Shown one piece after another: positions 43,302 to 52,203 of a stretch of 64,000 nt of DNA. Every line of letters starts with the position of its first letter. Position 1 is the stretch's first letter. Origin of the DNA: Athalassotoga saccharophila (GTDB lineage: Bacteria > Thermotogota > Thermotogae > Mesoaciditogales > Mesoaciditogaceae). Below the pieces are notes generated by a model. It was not told the origin of the DNA and ran no database searches. It saw only the letters and a program-made list of their open reading frames with translations. The position numbers and the translations under genes are program-made. The stretch lies in the NCBI RefSeq assembly GCF_009936215.1, contig NZ_AP019551.1, positions 1,388,708 through 1,452,707 of the forward strand. Reading direction: 5' to 3'.

Positions 43302-44556
43302 AAGGCTTAAAAATGGATCGCTTATGGTCCTTAAAAACATCCCTTCTTTAAGGACCATAACTATAGGCATAGGGGTAAAGGTTGGATCTGTAAATGAAAA
43401 AGAGGGAGAGTACGGAATCTCTCATCTTATAGAACATTCCGTGTTCAAGGGAACTAAAAGTTTTGCTTCTTCAGAGATAAAAAGAAAGATAGAAAAATTT
43501 GGTGGCATAATAAACGCTTTTACATCCGAAGAGTACACACTTTTTGAATCGAAAGTACCTGATTTTGCGGCCAAGGAATCTTTCGATGTTCTATTTGAAC
43601 TTGTAACCTCCCCGCTTTTTCCGGAAAAAGAGATAGAGTCAGAAAAGCAGGTTGTACTTGAAGAGATAGCCATGTACGAAGACGATCCGGCGGCACTTTC
43701 CGAAGAAAATCTTTTGAACTCCATATGGGGAAATACGGAATACGGAAGACCAATAGCGGGAAAGGCCGAGAGTGTTAAGAAAATAACAAAAGATCAAATA
43801 GAGAATTTTTTCAAGAAACATTACGTTGCCGGAAATATGGTGACAGTCTTAATAGGAAATCTTTCCGCAATCGATCTTGATTACGTGGAAGAGAAAATGG
43901 CCTCGATAAAGGGTTCAAAACCCGAAAGTTTAAAACTTGATCCACACCCGCTCGATCCGACTATGAAGATAGTCGAGAAAAGTGATCTAAATCAGGCAAA
44001 TGGAAGCATAGGAATTCCATCTGTGCCGCGCGGGGACAGAATGAGTTATGTGCTTGGTGTGATTTCCACAATTCTCGGAAGTGGAATGAGTTCAATTCTT
44101 TTCGATAGATTGAGAGAAAAACTCGGTCTTGTTTATTCTATTTCCTCATCGAATCAATCTCATTCTTTTTGCGGTGAGTTTACAATAAATTTCTCGACTT
44201 CTCTTCAAAACACCGGTAAAGCCTTGAATGAAATAAAGAAGGTTTTAAATGAATTGCCTGAAGAGATATCGAAACAATTAGAATATGGAAAGAAAAAGGT
44301 TAAGGGTAGACTTCTTATGTCTACGGAGTCGACTCTTGCGACGATGTACATGATCGTCGACGATTACTTCACAATAGGAAAGATAAGAGAAATAGACGAA
44401 ATAAGCGAAAACATAGATACCGTCACCGAAGAAGAAGCGATAACGGCCTTTGAAAGATACATGAAAAGAAAATGGACGCTCTCTTTTGTCGGACCGCAGG
44501 GGTTATCGAGATTCTTTGATAATTGCGAATTCGTGGTGAATCACAATGGCGATTGA
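43219..44556 (+). CDS. M16-family zinc peptidase
   Basis: Processing-protease-like metallopeptidase with the inverted zinc motif HLIEH (in [17 protein letters not shown]) and the distal Glu in [17 protein letters not shown]-terminal and C-terminal M16 domains are both present (LRE(K)LGLVYSISS marks the second). The start is not settled: the family's RLKNG segment begins near 43299, just after the pnp stop, yet the only in-frame ATG before it is 43219, within pnp and without a good ribosome site. ATG 43324 would cut into the conserved first strand. A rare start such as ATA after GGGAGAG (43241-43247) is possible. Followed by HD-GYP with a small overlap. Confidence 0.85.
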   Translation: MKKRNVQKGEIAIESGTTINQKERITTKRLKNGSLMVLKNIPSLRTITIGIGVKVGSVNEKEGEYGISHLIEHSVFKGTKSFASSEIKRKIEKFGGIINAFTSEEYTLFESKVPDFAAKESFDVLFELVTSPLFPEKEIESEKQVVLEEIAMYEDDPAALSEENLLNSIWGNTEYGRPIAGKAESVKKITKDQIENFFKKHYVAGNMVTVLIGNLSAIDLDYVEEKMASIKGSKPESLKLDPHPLDPTMKIVEKSDLNQANGSIGIPSVPRGDRMSYVLGVISTILGSGMSSILFDRLREKLGLVYSISSSNQSHSFCGEFTINFSTSLQNTGKALNEIKKVLNELPEEISKQLEYGKKKVKGRLLMSTESTLATMYMIVDDYFTIGKIREIDEISENIDTVTEEEAITAFERYMKRKWTLSFVGPQGLSRFFDNCEFVVNHNGD

Positions 44557-45652
44557 ATGGAAACCTATCGAGAACATAAAAGAAGGAGAGATACTCGGAG
44601 AAGATTTGTACGATAAATCTTCTTTCAACGTCTTACTTGCCAAGGGAACAAGGATAACAAAGGATAAAATAGAAATTTTAAGAAGTCGTGAGATACTCTG
44701 GCTTCCCATAGAGACAAAAGAAAAACCATCGGACGAACTTGAAAAGATAAAAAGTTCTATAGATTTCGATCAGGAATTAATAAAAAACGAAGAACCAATA
44801 GCGGCAGGAGTTAAATTATCAATACAGGAAGAGATGTACCAGAATTTTATAGATTCCTTTAAAGATATATCAAGGGAATTGAAGATCGGAGAGAAGATAG
44901 ATCCAACCCCGATTCAACGAACCGTTGGTGTGCTTGTAGACGAGATGATGACCCAAAAAGAATTTGTCGTTAATCTTTTTAGAAAACATCCAAGTGGATA
45001 TCTTTACAAGCACGGAATAAACACAGCAATTCTTTCTTTGATGATAGGAATCACCCTTTCTATGTCGAGATACCATCTTGTTCCCCTCGCACAATCTGCC
45101 GTCTTCCACGACATAGGATTGATGCTTTTGGACGATCCGAATTACGTGGATATAGGAAAGATGACCGAAAGGGAAAAGTTGCTCCAACATACGGCTATAG
45201 GATACAAGGTGCTTTCCACATCTGGTACCATCGACAACAGAGAGGTGCTCGACGCAATTCTTGAACATCACGAAAAGTACGATGGAAGCGGTATTCCACT
45301 TGGAAAGGCAAAGGACGACATAAATTTCTACGCAAAGGTTATTCAAATTGCGGACGCTTACGATTCTTTAACATCTACAACATCTGAAGCCCTTAAGATG
45401 AGTCCCTATCAGGCGATAAAGTGGATCCTATCGAGAGCGGGAAAGGACTACGATCCATACGTCGTCAATAACTTTCTTAAAGTCGTTGGCATGTACCCAA
45501 CCGGTACACGTGTAAAATTAAGCAACGGGAAATCAGGAATGGTTTTAAGATCGAGCGGTGTTGGTTTACTCGTTCCCGTCGTCGTTGTCGAGGATAAAAT
45601 CGTAGACCTTTCAAAAGATAAGAGCATATGGATAGAGGCTGTTATTTATTGA
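44546..45652 (+). CDS. HD-GYP domain protein, probable cyclic-di-GMP phosphodiesterase
   Basis: 368 residues. The N-terminal 120 residues are unassigned. The HD-GYP core shows HGINTAILSLMIG, FHDIGLMLLDD (HD), LQHTAIGYKVL, LEHHEKYDGSGIPLGKAKDD and IADAYDSLTS. The signature reads GIP where most members have GYP. Such proteins hydrolyse c-di-GMP. A small C-terminal beta domain (GTRVKLSNGKSGMVLR) follows. It overlaps the M16 gene by 11 bases. No cyclase gene is near. Confidence 0.85.
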   Translation: MAIEWKPIENIKEGEILGEDLYDKSSFNVLLAKGTRITKDKIEILRSREILWLPIETKEKPSDELEKIKSSIDFDQELIKNEEPIAAGVKLSIQEEMYQNFIDSFKDISRELKIGEKIDPTPIQRTVGVLVDEMMTQKEFVVNLFRKHPSGYLYKHGINTAILSLMIGITLSMSRYHLVPLAQSAVFHDIGLMLLDDPNYVDIGKMTEREKLLQHTAIGYKVLSTSGTIDNREVLDAILEHHEKYDGSGIPLGKAKDDINFYAKVIQIADAYDSLTSTTSEALKMSPYQAIKWILSRAGKDYDPYVVNNFLKVVGMYPTGTRVKLSNGKSGMVLRSSGVGLLVPVVVVEDKIVDLSKDKSIWIEAVIY

Positions 45653-45666
45653 AAGGAGGAATAAAA

Positions 45667-46839
45667 ATGAAAGACGTAAGGGATTTTACCTACTTTTTGC
45701 CAACCAAAATAATCTTTGGAGTCGGCAAAATAAACGAAATTGGAAATCTCGCAAAAGGTGTGGGTAAAAAAGCGCTCGTAGTTACCGGAGGAAAGAGCGC
45801 AAAATCAACAGGCTTACTTGACAAAGTACTGAAAGCGCTCGAGAAAAATGGCATCAAATATGTCCATTTCGATAAGATCGTACCAAATCCACTCTCAACA
45901 ACTGTAGATGAAGGAGCAAAGATCGCAAAAGATGAGAAATGCGATTTTGTTATAGGTATAGGTGGCGGGAGTCCTATCGACTCGGCAAAGATGATCGCAG
46001 TTGTGGCTAAATCGGGAGGAAATTGCTGGGATTACACCAACGTTGGAGGTGGAAAAGTTCCAACTGACGCACTTCCAATAATAGCAATTCCAACAACTCA
46101 TGGAACTGGAACGGAGGCAGATCCGTTTGCCGTCGTTACAAACCCAAAGACGAATGAAAAGATAGGCGTTGGATTCGATCTCACATTTCCAAAGATATCG
46201 ATAGTCGATCCCGAATTGATGATATCCCTTCCTCCAAATCAAACTGCTTCTACGGGAATGGACGCATTCTACCATGCGATAGAATCTTACGTGAATATAA
46301 ATCATCAGCCAGCCTCAGATCTTCTCGCGCTCGAGGCTATATCGCTTATAAATCAATATCTTCCAGTCGCTTACAGGGACGGTAAAAACATAGAAGCGCG
46401 CACAGCGCTCGCTTGGGCAAGCACCGCCGCGGGCATATGCGAAACTCTTTCAGGATGTATAGCAAATCATTCTCTTGAACATCCCGTAAGCGGTCATTAC
46501 AACGTCACGCACGGTGTTGGACTTTGCGCTACGGGCCCTGCTTTATTTGAATACATTCTCCCACACGTAAAGGAAAGGCTCGCGAAGGTCGCTCTGACAA
46601 TGGGCGCTCCCGATTCCATAACTGATACAGAAGAACTTGCCCGCCTTTCTATAGAACTCATAAGAAGACTGCAAAAATCTGTTGATCTTGATGTTTCCCT
46701 TTCAAAGTTGGGAGTCGAAAGATCGAAGATAAAACAACTCGCTTCAGATGCTATGAGGACTATGGGAGGACTTATAGAGGTAACACCGGGGAACCTTAAG
46801 GTTGAAGATCTTGAAAAGATATACGAGAGATCATTTTGA
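45667..46839 (+). CDS. iron-containing alcohol dehydrogenase
   Basis: NAD(P)-dependent type III alcohol dehydrogenase. The nucleotide loop GIGGGSPIDSAKMIAVV and the metal segment GMDAFYHAIESYVN, HSLEHPVSGHYNVTHGVG supply the usual Asp and three His ligands. I start at ATG 45667 with AAAGGAGGA eight bases upstream, giving 390 residues; an upstream in-frame ATG lies inside the HD-GYP gene. Members reduce aldehydes such as butanal; the natural substrate here cannot be told. Confidence 0.93.
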   Translation: MKDVRDFTYFLPTKIIFGVGKINEIGNLAKGVGKKALVVTGGKSAKSTGLLDKVLKALEKNGIKYVHFDKIVPNPLSTTVDEGAKIAKDEKCDFVIGIGGGSPIDSAKMIAVVAKSGGNCWDYTNVGGGKVPTDALPIIAIPTTHGTGTEADPFAVVTNPKTNEKIGVGFDLTFPKISIVDPELMISLPPNQTASTGMDAFYHAIESYVNINHQPASDLLALEAISLINQYLPVAYRDGKNIEARTALAWASTAAGICETLSGCIANHSLEHPVSGHYNVTHGVGLCATGPALFEYILPHVKERLAKVALTMGAPDSITDTEELARLSIELIRRLQKSVDLDVSLSKLGVERSKIKQLASDAMRTMGGLIEVTPGNLKVEDLEKIYERSF

Positions 46840-46854
46840 AATTTAAAATTAATG

Positions 46855-46863
46855 TGATATAAT
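46855..46863 (+). promoter_or_regulatory. extended -10 promoter of the beta-barrel gene
   Basis: TGATATAAT, about 38 bases before the ATG, right after the dehydrogenase gene. Confidence 0.65.
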
Positions 46864-46900
46864 TTTATCCTTTCCAAAATCAAATCAAGGGGGTAGTAAA

Positions 46901-47932
46901 ATGCGGAAGTACATTGTTTTGGTGGCGTTGATTTCAGTACTTGCCTTTTCGGCGCTTGCCGCGGGAGTTCAGTTCAACATCCTTACATACTACACGATGA
47001 ATTTGCAAAATCAAACTTCGTCTCAACCGGCAAACATTTTCCCGATAGCCTATTTGAATATTCCCGTGATGAAAGGACTTAACGTTAGCATCCAGGATTA
47101 CCTTGCGACAAGCCTCGCGACCTTTTCAGCCTTCGGCGTGACTTTGATTCAGCCGACATTCTGGTATGCAAATTATTACTCCGGAGACTGGAACATTTAT
47201 CTCGGCAAATTCAGATCCAACCATGTGTTGACAAGAGAATCGAATTATCTGTGGATAATGCCATGGGTTGGAGGATTTTACGACTACGTTACCGGCGGTG
47301 AGATAAATTACAACTCTGGAAATATCGCAATGGGAGTAAGATATGATCAGCCGAGTTCAACTTTTGGAGGATATGCAGGATACGTTTCTAAAAATGCGAG
47401 TCTTTACGCGTATGCCGCCCAAGATTTCAGTTACGCAAGAAACAATAAAGTCCATCTTTCTGCGAATGGTCAGATGAATTTCAACCTTGGGGATATCTCA
47501 ATGTCAGCCATAGGTGGCGCAGCCTACGACATTTACATGAACAATCCGACATTTGGAATGCCAACTTGGGAGGTTGAGTTAAACGCAAATTACAACCAGT
47601 TCTCATTCCAAGGACTTTACGCAAATCAGCCTACAAGCACATCGGCCTATATCCATTACGATACGACAGATCCGGACAGATACGGTTATCCCTTGCAGGT
47701 AGCAAATGCAATTCTTACCTACAACCTTGACAAATCAAACGCGATAGGCGCTCTTGTTGACTGGAATTCCAGACTTTCTCAGCCTTCTTTTGGATTGTTC
47801 TACCAGCACGGATATTTCAGCGTTACAGTTGGTACCGGCAACATGACAGGATCGATTCCGGGGAACAATTATATAGTGCTTAACTACTCGACTTACGTTT
47901 CTCTGCCTTTGACTTCAGGCCCCCTTTTCTGA
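46901..47932 (+). CDS. exported beta-barrel-like protein
   Basis: Signal peptide MRKYIVLVALISVLAFSALA, then about 320 residues rich in aromatic, Gly, Asn and Ser residues with alternating patterns (WNIYLGKFRSN, GNIAMGVRYDQPSSTFGGYA, HLSANGQMNFNLGDISMSAI), as in outer-membrane barrels. The last residues (YVSLPLTSGPLF) end in Phe, as many barrels do. It is most likely a porin-like protein of the outer sheath ('toga'). Own promoter and terminator, so it is expressed alone. I cannot assign a named family. Confidence 0.65.
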   Translation: MRKYIVLVALISVLAFSALAAGVQFNILTYYTMNLQNQTSSQPANIFPIAYLNIPVMKGLNVSIQDYLATSLATFSAFGVTLIQPTFWYANYYSGDWNIYLGKFRSNHVLTRESNYLWIMPWVGGFYDYVTGGEINYNSGNIAMGVRYDQPSSTFGGYAGYVSKNASLYAYAAQDFSYARNNKVHLSANGQMNFNLGDISMSAIGGAAYDIYMNNPTFGMPTWEVELNANYNQFSFQGLYANQPTSTSAYIHYDTTDPDRYGYPLQVANAILTYNLDKSNAIGALVDWNSRLSQPSFGLFYQHGYFSVTVGTGNMTGSIPGNNYIVLNYSTYVSLPLTSGPLF

Positions 47933-47945
47933 AGAAAAAGGGTTT

Positions 47946-47967
47946 ATTGCCCACGAAAGTGGGCAAT
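47946..47967. terminator. bidirectional terminator with GAAA loop
   Basis: ATTGCCCAC - GAAA - GTGGGCAAT, perfect 9-bp stem with a GNRA loop, then TTTTTG. It lies between convergent genes and can serve both. Confidence 0.93.
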
Positions 47968-47973
47968 TTTTGT

Positions 47974-48741
47974 TTAAATAGGCTGGATCAAGCAGGTTGG
48001 CCCTCCAGTTCCTTTTACAAATTCAGAAAGATTTATACTGTGTACCTTAAATTCATTTGATTTTAAAAGTTTTATTGCATCTACATTTGATTCCTCAACA
48101 ATTACGTCGTTGAAGGGAAGAAAGATGACATTTCCACTTATGAAATCCCCGCTTGGCACCTTTAAAAGGTCAAAATCACTGAAATCTCCATCTAAATTGT
48201 CAACGCACAGGATTTTATTACTTCCTATATAAGTCATCGCACCTCCAAGATGAAGGTATGGCGATGGAACCTTTACCATCCGCGGCTTATACCCAAAATT
48301 CGAAAAGATTTCGGAGATCTTTTTCGCACCATTTAAGTTTGTTCTTGAAGATAAACCTATAAAGACAAATTTCTCCGCGATTATTATGTCTCCTCCTTCG
48401 GCTGTGGCGGGCGCTTCCAACTTACCGATGCATCTTATTCCAAGTTGATCAAGAAATTTCGAGAGCCATTCCTCTTCTGATCGCCTGCTTTTAAGTCCCA
48501 TTCTTAACTTGATATATCCATTCGGAGTGCAGCATACCGGATCTTTAACAAAGACTGAATTGGGATGACCTTCTAACTCCTCTACCATAACGACATCGTG
48601 GCCCAAAGATCTTATAAGAGATGAAAGTGATCGGTGCTGTGATATTGCAAGCGCTTTGTTTGATCTTTGAGTTATATTGTGAGTTTTCAGATCATCAACT
48701 TTGAAATAAGCCTCTTTCGGCTCACACATCAAAAATCTCAT
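47974..48741 (-). CDS. dimethylargininase/arginine-deiminase-like hydrolase
   Basis: Guanidino-group modifying fold. The catalytic pieces are ATAEGGDIII (acidic residues), YLHLGGAMTYIG (His) and the C-terminal GTGGPTCLIQPI (nucleophile Cys). This pattern fits DDAH-like enzymes, which form citrulline from arginine derivatives; the size (about 255 residues) fits DDAH better than the larger arginine deiminases. Start at ATG 48741, overlapping the transporter stop (ATGA). The paired MFS transporter may carry its substrate or product. Confidence 0.8.
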   Translation of the reverse strand: MRFLMCEPKEAYFKVDDLKTHNITQRSNKALAISQHRSLSSLIRSLGHDVVMVEELEGHPNSVFVKDPVCCTPNGYIKLRMGLKSRRSEEEWLSKFLDQLGIRCIGKLEAPATAEGGDIIIAEKFVFIGLSSRTNLNGAKKISEIFSNFGYKPRMVKVPSPYLHLGGAMTYIGSNKILCVDNLDGDFSDFDLLKVPSGDFISGNVIFLPFNDVIVEESNVDAIKLLKSNEFKVHSINLSEFVKGTGGPTCLIQPI

Positions 48742-49916
48742 GATTTCGCCGTTCTCCACAGATAAGTCATGAAAGGAATCGATAACGCTTCAAGCACGAT
48801 CGAGAAGATCACAACGTACAATATCGACACATCGTAAAGCGCTCCCATTATCGTGCTGCCTGCAAGCCATGCCGCACCGTAGAATATGTTGAAAAGACCA
48901 TAAGCCTTTCCTCTTGAGGAGGTTGGAATCAAGTCTGCAATCGATGCCCTCAAAACTGTGTCCTGAATTCCGAGTACTATACCCCATAATATCATGCCGA
49001 CTACGGCGAGAGTGTACCCAAAAGCAAAAACAAATGGAGTTGTCAATATCGCAAGTATAGGAATTAAAAGCAATGATTTAAAGCCTATCTTGTCGTAAAT
49101 TCTACCTATTAGAAATGCAGAAATTCCTTCTGTCACCATGGCAACGGCAAAGATCACAGGTATCATGGCATCGGAGATTATCGAATTTTTGCTGAAGTGA
49201 TAGGAAATTATCATAAAATGGGCAAATCCCATCATCGTTAAAGTAACAAATACGGAATAAATCCAGAATTTTTTATTGAGTATCCCGGAATTTTCCTTTT
49301 TTGGCCTTTCGATTTCTTTTTCTTCCTCCATCTCAGTTGGTTCTGGATAATGTGCCATGGATATGAAAAGGACTATCATGGCCGCTATGGCTGGAATCAA
49401 AAGGAAAGTATAGCCCAATTTGTAATCGTTGGGTTTAATAAATAATACAAGGGCCACAAATAGAGGTCCTATTACTGCTCCGGCCTGATCTATCAATTTG
49501 TGAAGCCCAAATCCCTTTCCCCTTCCGACTTCATTCGTCGCAAAGGAGAGCATAACATCTCTTGGAGGATTTTTAAAGGCCTTTCCAAATCTTTCTATTA
49601 TTATGAGTGCGAAGGCAATCTGCCAGTTCCAAGCAATAGCCATAAGGGGAACGGCAAAAAGGTTTATGGCGTAACCTATTATTGTAAGAAGCCAGTAAGA
49701 TTTGGTCCTATCCACGAAATATCCGGTTATAAATCTTAGGGCATACCCTACGAATTCTCCAAGTCCACCTGCGAGGCCTACGGCAAGGGCACTCGCCCCC
49801 AACATGGACATGAATGGGCCGTTTATACTTCTTGCAGACTCATGGGTCATATCGGCAAAGAAACTTACAACACCCAATAGGATTATGAATATCAAAGCCT
49901 TCTTTTTTCTGTCCAT
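48738..49916 (-). CDS. MFS transporter
   Basis: 392 residues with about 11-12 predicted spans. ADMTHESARSINGPFMSMLG, then RFITGYFVDRTKSYWLLTII and SRGKAYGLFNIFYGAAWLAG are typical of a major-facilitator subgroup annotated only as MFS. The charged loop EMEEEKEIERPKKENSG separates the two halves. GGAGG precedes the ATG. It is coupled to the DDAH-like gene. Substrate unknown. Confidence 0.87.
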   Translation of the reverse strand: MDRKKKALIFIILLGVVSFFADMTHESARSINGPFMSMLGASALAVGLAGGLGEFVGYALRFITGYFVDRTKSYWLLTIIGYAINLFAVPLMAIAWNWQIAFALIIIERFGKAFKNPPRDVMLSFATNEVGRGKGFGLHKLIDQAGAVIGPLFVALVLFIKPNDYKLGYTFLLIPAIAAMIVLFISMAHYPEPTEMEEEKEIERPKKENSGILNKKFWIYSVFVTLTMMGFAHFMIISYHFSKNSIISDAMIPVIFAVAMVTEGISAFLIGRIYDKIGFKSLLLIPILAILTTPFVFAFGYTLAVVGMILWGIVLGIQDTVLRASIADLIPTSSRGKAYGLFNIFYGAAWLAGSTIMGALYDVSILYVVIFSIVLEALSIPFMTYLWRTAKS

Positions 49917-50009
49917 TTTTGCCTCCTTATCCAGAATAACTTCAAATGATATTAATTTAAGTATACATCAAAATGATTGAAATCTTTGTTGAACTTATCT
50001 TAAATAATT

Positions 50010-50039
50010 TTGATTCGATCCTTCGAATTGTGATATCAT
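50010..50039 (+). promoter_or_regulatory. promoter of the M20-fabG-PEPCK-like operon
   Basis: TTGATT (50010-50015), 18-base spacer, TGATATCAT (50031-50039): a -35 with an extended -10, 26 bases before the ATG. Confidence 0.6.
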
Positions 50040-50064
50040 ACTCTTAAGAAAGGAGCCAAAAAGG

Positions 50065-51177
50065 ATGGAGATTTCAAAGATCGTTGTAGATCACAGAAGA
50101 TACCTTCACATGCATCCAGAACTCGGATTTGAAGAGTATGAGACGGCAAAATACATAAGGAATCATCTCGATAGGTTAGGAATACCTTATAAAACGGCAG
50201 GTACAGGTACTATAGGGTACATGGATGTGGGATCGAATGAAACCATAGCACTTAGAGCAGACATAGATGCTCTTCCCATAAATGAAATGAATGATAAACC
50301 ATATGCCTCTAAGAATCCCGGAAAGATGCATGCATGTGGCCATGACGCTCATACGGCCATGCTTCTGACGGCGGCGGAGTACATGGTCGTTCATAAACCT
50401 TCGAAAAATGTGAGATTCATCTTTCAGCCTTCTGAGGAAGGGGGTTGCGGTGCATGCGAAATGGTAAAGGCCGGGGCAGTCGATGGAGTGGATAGCGTTT
50501 TTGGAATCCATGTCTGGATCGGCACCGAATCGGGAAGATTCGCCGTTAAATCTGGACCTTTGATGGCCGGAGTTGATGAAATGACCTTGCGTGTAAAAGG
50601 ATCCGGAGGCCATGCTGCATCTCCAAATCAAACTGTTAATCCCATCTCAATAGGATCAACGATAATCAACGAATTAATGAAGATGAGATCTCTTAGAGTG
50701 GATCCGCTTGACAGCGCCGTTTTAAATGTAACGGCTTTTAATTCTGGAAATGCCTTTAACGTTGTACCGGTAGATGCAAAAATACTTGGCACGATCCGCA
50801 CCTTTTCTGACAAGGTAAGAGATGAAATAATATCAAACGTCGAAAAGATGAGAGAACTTTCCAAATCTCTCGGTGGAGATTTAGAGGTAAAGATAAACAG
50901 GATAGCCCCTCCGCTTGTGAATTTCAAAGAAAGCACAGAGTACGCGATAAAAACGCTTGAAAGATTGGGATTCCAATACGATGAAGCAACACCGACGATG
51001 GGATCGGAAGATTTTGCTTATTATCTTAAGGAAGTAAAGGGATCATTTGTATTTCTTGGCATACGTTCTCCATCTAAAAATATAATCGCTCCACATCATA
51101 GTCCTTATTTCGATGTTGATGAAGATGTTCTTGAAATGGGAGTTAAATTTTTTCTTGGACTTGTCGGTTCGATATAG
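50065..51177 (+). CDS. M20-family amidohydrolase (hippurate/N-acyl-amino-acid hydrolase type)
   Basis: Metal-dependent hydrolase of N-acyl amino acids or related amides. HMHPELGFEEYETAKYI, ALRADIDALPI, HACGHDAHTAMLLTAA, FQPSEEGGCGACEMVKAGA and the late TMGSEDFAYYL give the M20D metal and catalytic residues. 370 residues, normal. AAGGAG upstream. First gene of a run leading to the PEPCK-like gene; the link to its neighbours is not obvious. Confidence 0.9.
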   Translation: MEISKIVVDHRRYLHMHPELGFEEYETAKYIRNHLDRLGIPYKTAGTGTIGYMDVGSNETIALRADIDALPINEMNDKPYASKNPGKMHACGHDAHTAMLLTAAEYMVVHKPSKNVRFIFQPSEEGGCGACEMVKAGAVDGVDSVFGIHVWIGTESGRFAVKSGPLMAGVDEMTLRVKGSGGHAASPNQTVNPISIGSTIINELMKMRSLRVDPLDSAVLNVTAFNSGNAFNVVPVDAKILGTIRTFSDKVRDEIISNVEKMRELSKSLGGDLEVKINRIAPPLVNFKESTEYAIKTLERLGFQYDEATPTMGSEDFAYYLKEVKGSFVFLGIRSPSKNIIAPHHSPYFDVDEDVLEMGVKFFLGLVGSI

Positions 51178-51197
51178 TTGAATGTGGGAGGTAAATC

Positions 51198-51929
51198 ATG
51201 AGATTAGAGAAAAAAGTGGCACTTATAACAGGAGCGGCAAGTGGTATTGGATTTGAAACTGCGAAAAGATTCATATCAGAAGGAGCAGTAATTGCCGCAT
51301 GTGATTACAACGAGGACGCTTTGAAAAGGGCACAAAGTGAACTTGGCGATGCTTACAAAATATACAAAATGGACGTTTCAAAGCACGATGAGGTAAAACA
51401 GATCGTAGATAGAATAGCAAAGGATCTCGGAAGAATAGACATTCTCGTAAATAATGCCGGCATAACAAAAGACAACTTTCTCGTCAGGATGTCGGAAAGC
51501 GATTTTGATGCTGTCATAGCGATAAATCTAAAGGGAGTATACAATGTAACTCAGGCTGTTGTTCCTTACATGATGAATCAAAGAAGTGGGGTGATATTGA
51601 ACGCGTCATCTGTTGTGGGTATTTACGGAAATATAGGTCAGACAAATTATTCTGCCTCAAAAGCGGGCCTTATAGGAATGACTAAAACATGGTCTAAGGA
51701 ACTTGCAAGGTACAATATCCGCGTCAACGCCGTTGCTCCTGGATACATAAGAACTCCGATGACTGCCAATCTGCCAGAAAAAGTCACAAACCTTATGAAG
51801 GAAAAGACGCCGCTCGGAAGAATGGGCGAGCCTGTAGATGTGGCAAATGCCTACCTTTTCCTTGCATCGGATGAGGCAAATTACATAACAGGTCAGATAC
51901 TCGGCGTGGACGGAGGACTTGTTTTTTAG
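51198..51929 (+). CDS. fabG: 3-oxoacyl-[acyl-carrier-protein] reductase-like SDR
   Basis: Short-chain dehydrogenase. Cofactor loop [37 protein letters not shown] (the FabG-specific region), catalytic Ser-Tyr-Lys in LNASSVVG and [13 protein letters not shown], and the end [12 protein letters not shown]. 243 residues. GGGAGG upstream of ATG. Sequence favours FabG, but no other fatty-acid gene is near, so another SDR role is possible. Confidence 0.85.
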   Translation: MRLEKKVALITGAASGIGFETAKRFISEGAVIAACDYNEDALKRAQSELGDAYKIYKMDVSKHDEVKQIVDRIAKDLGRIDILVNNAGITKDNFLVRMSESDFDAVIAINLKGVYNVTQAVVPYMMNQRSGVILNASSVVGIYGNIGQTNYSASKAGLIGMTKTWSKELARYNIRVNAVAPGYIRTPMTANLPEKVTNLMKEKTPLGRMGEPVDVANAYLFLASDEANYITGQILGVDGGLVF

Positions 51930-51937
51930 GAGATAAC

Positions 51938-52198
51938 GTGGAAAATAATAATCAAAATTTCGATTTCGAAAAATACGTTCAGGCAGTTAAATCGGCAATT
52001 GAGAAGGCTCCTTTAAGGTCCGAAGACAGCGTGGAAGTATCAGACATATGGGTTATAACTTCCCTTCCCATTGATTTGATACTTGAATGCTTAAAAAGAG
52101 AAGAAATGAAATTGCCTCCGACGGTGAGTAAGGTTGTTTTTAACAAACGGGTGATCCTGAAAAATCCCGAATATAAAGGCAAAACTGAAGGAGGATGA
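51938..52198 (+). CDS. small protein of unknown function
   Basis: 86 residues, start GTG with TAGGAGA upstream. The middle, IWVITSLPIDLILECLKREE, looks helical and the end, VVFNKRVILKNPEYKG, is basic. No known motif or signal. It lies eight bases after fabG and overlaps the PEPCK-like gene's first possible ATG, so it belongs to the same operon and may work with that protein. Confidence 0.65.
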   Translation: MENNNQNFDFEKYVQAVKSAIEKAPLRSEDSVEVSDIWVITSLPIDLILECLKREEMKLPPTVSKVVFNKRVILKNPEYKGKTEGG

Positions 52199-52203
52199 TT
52201 TTC

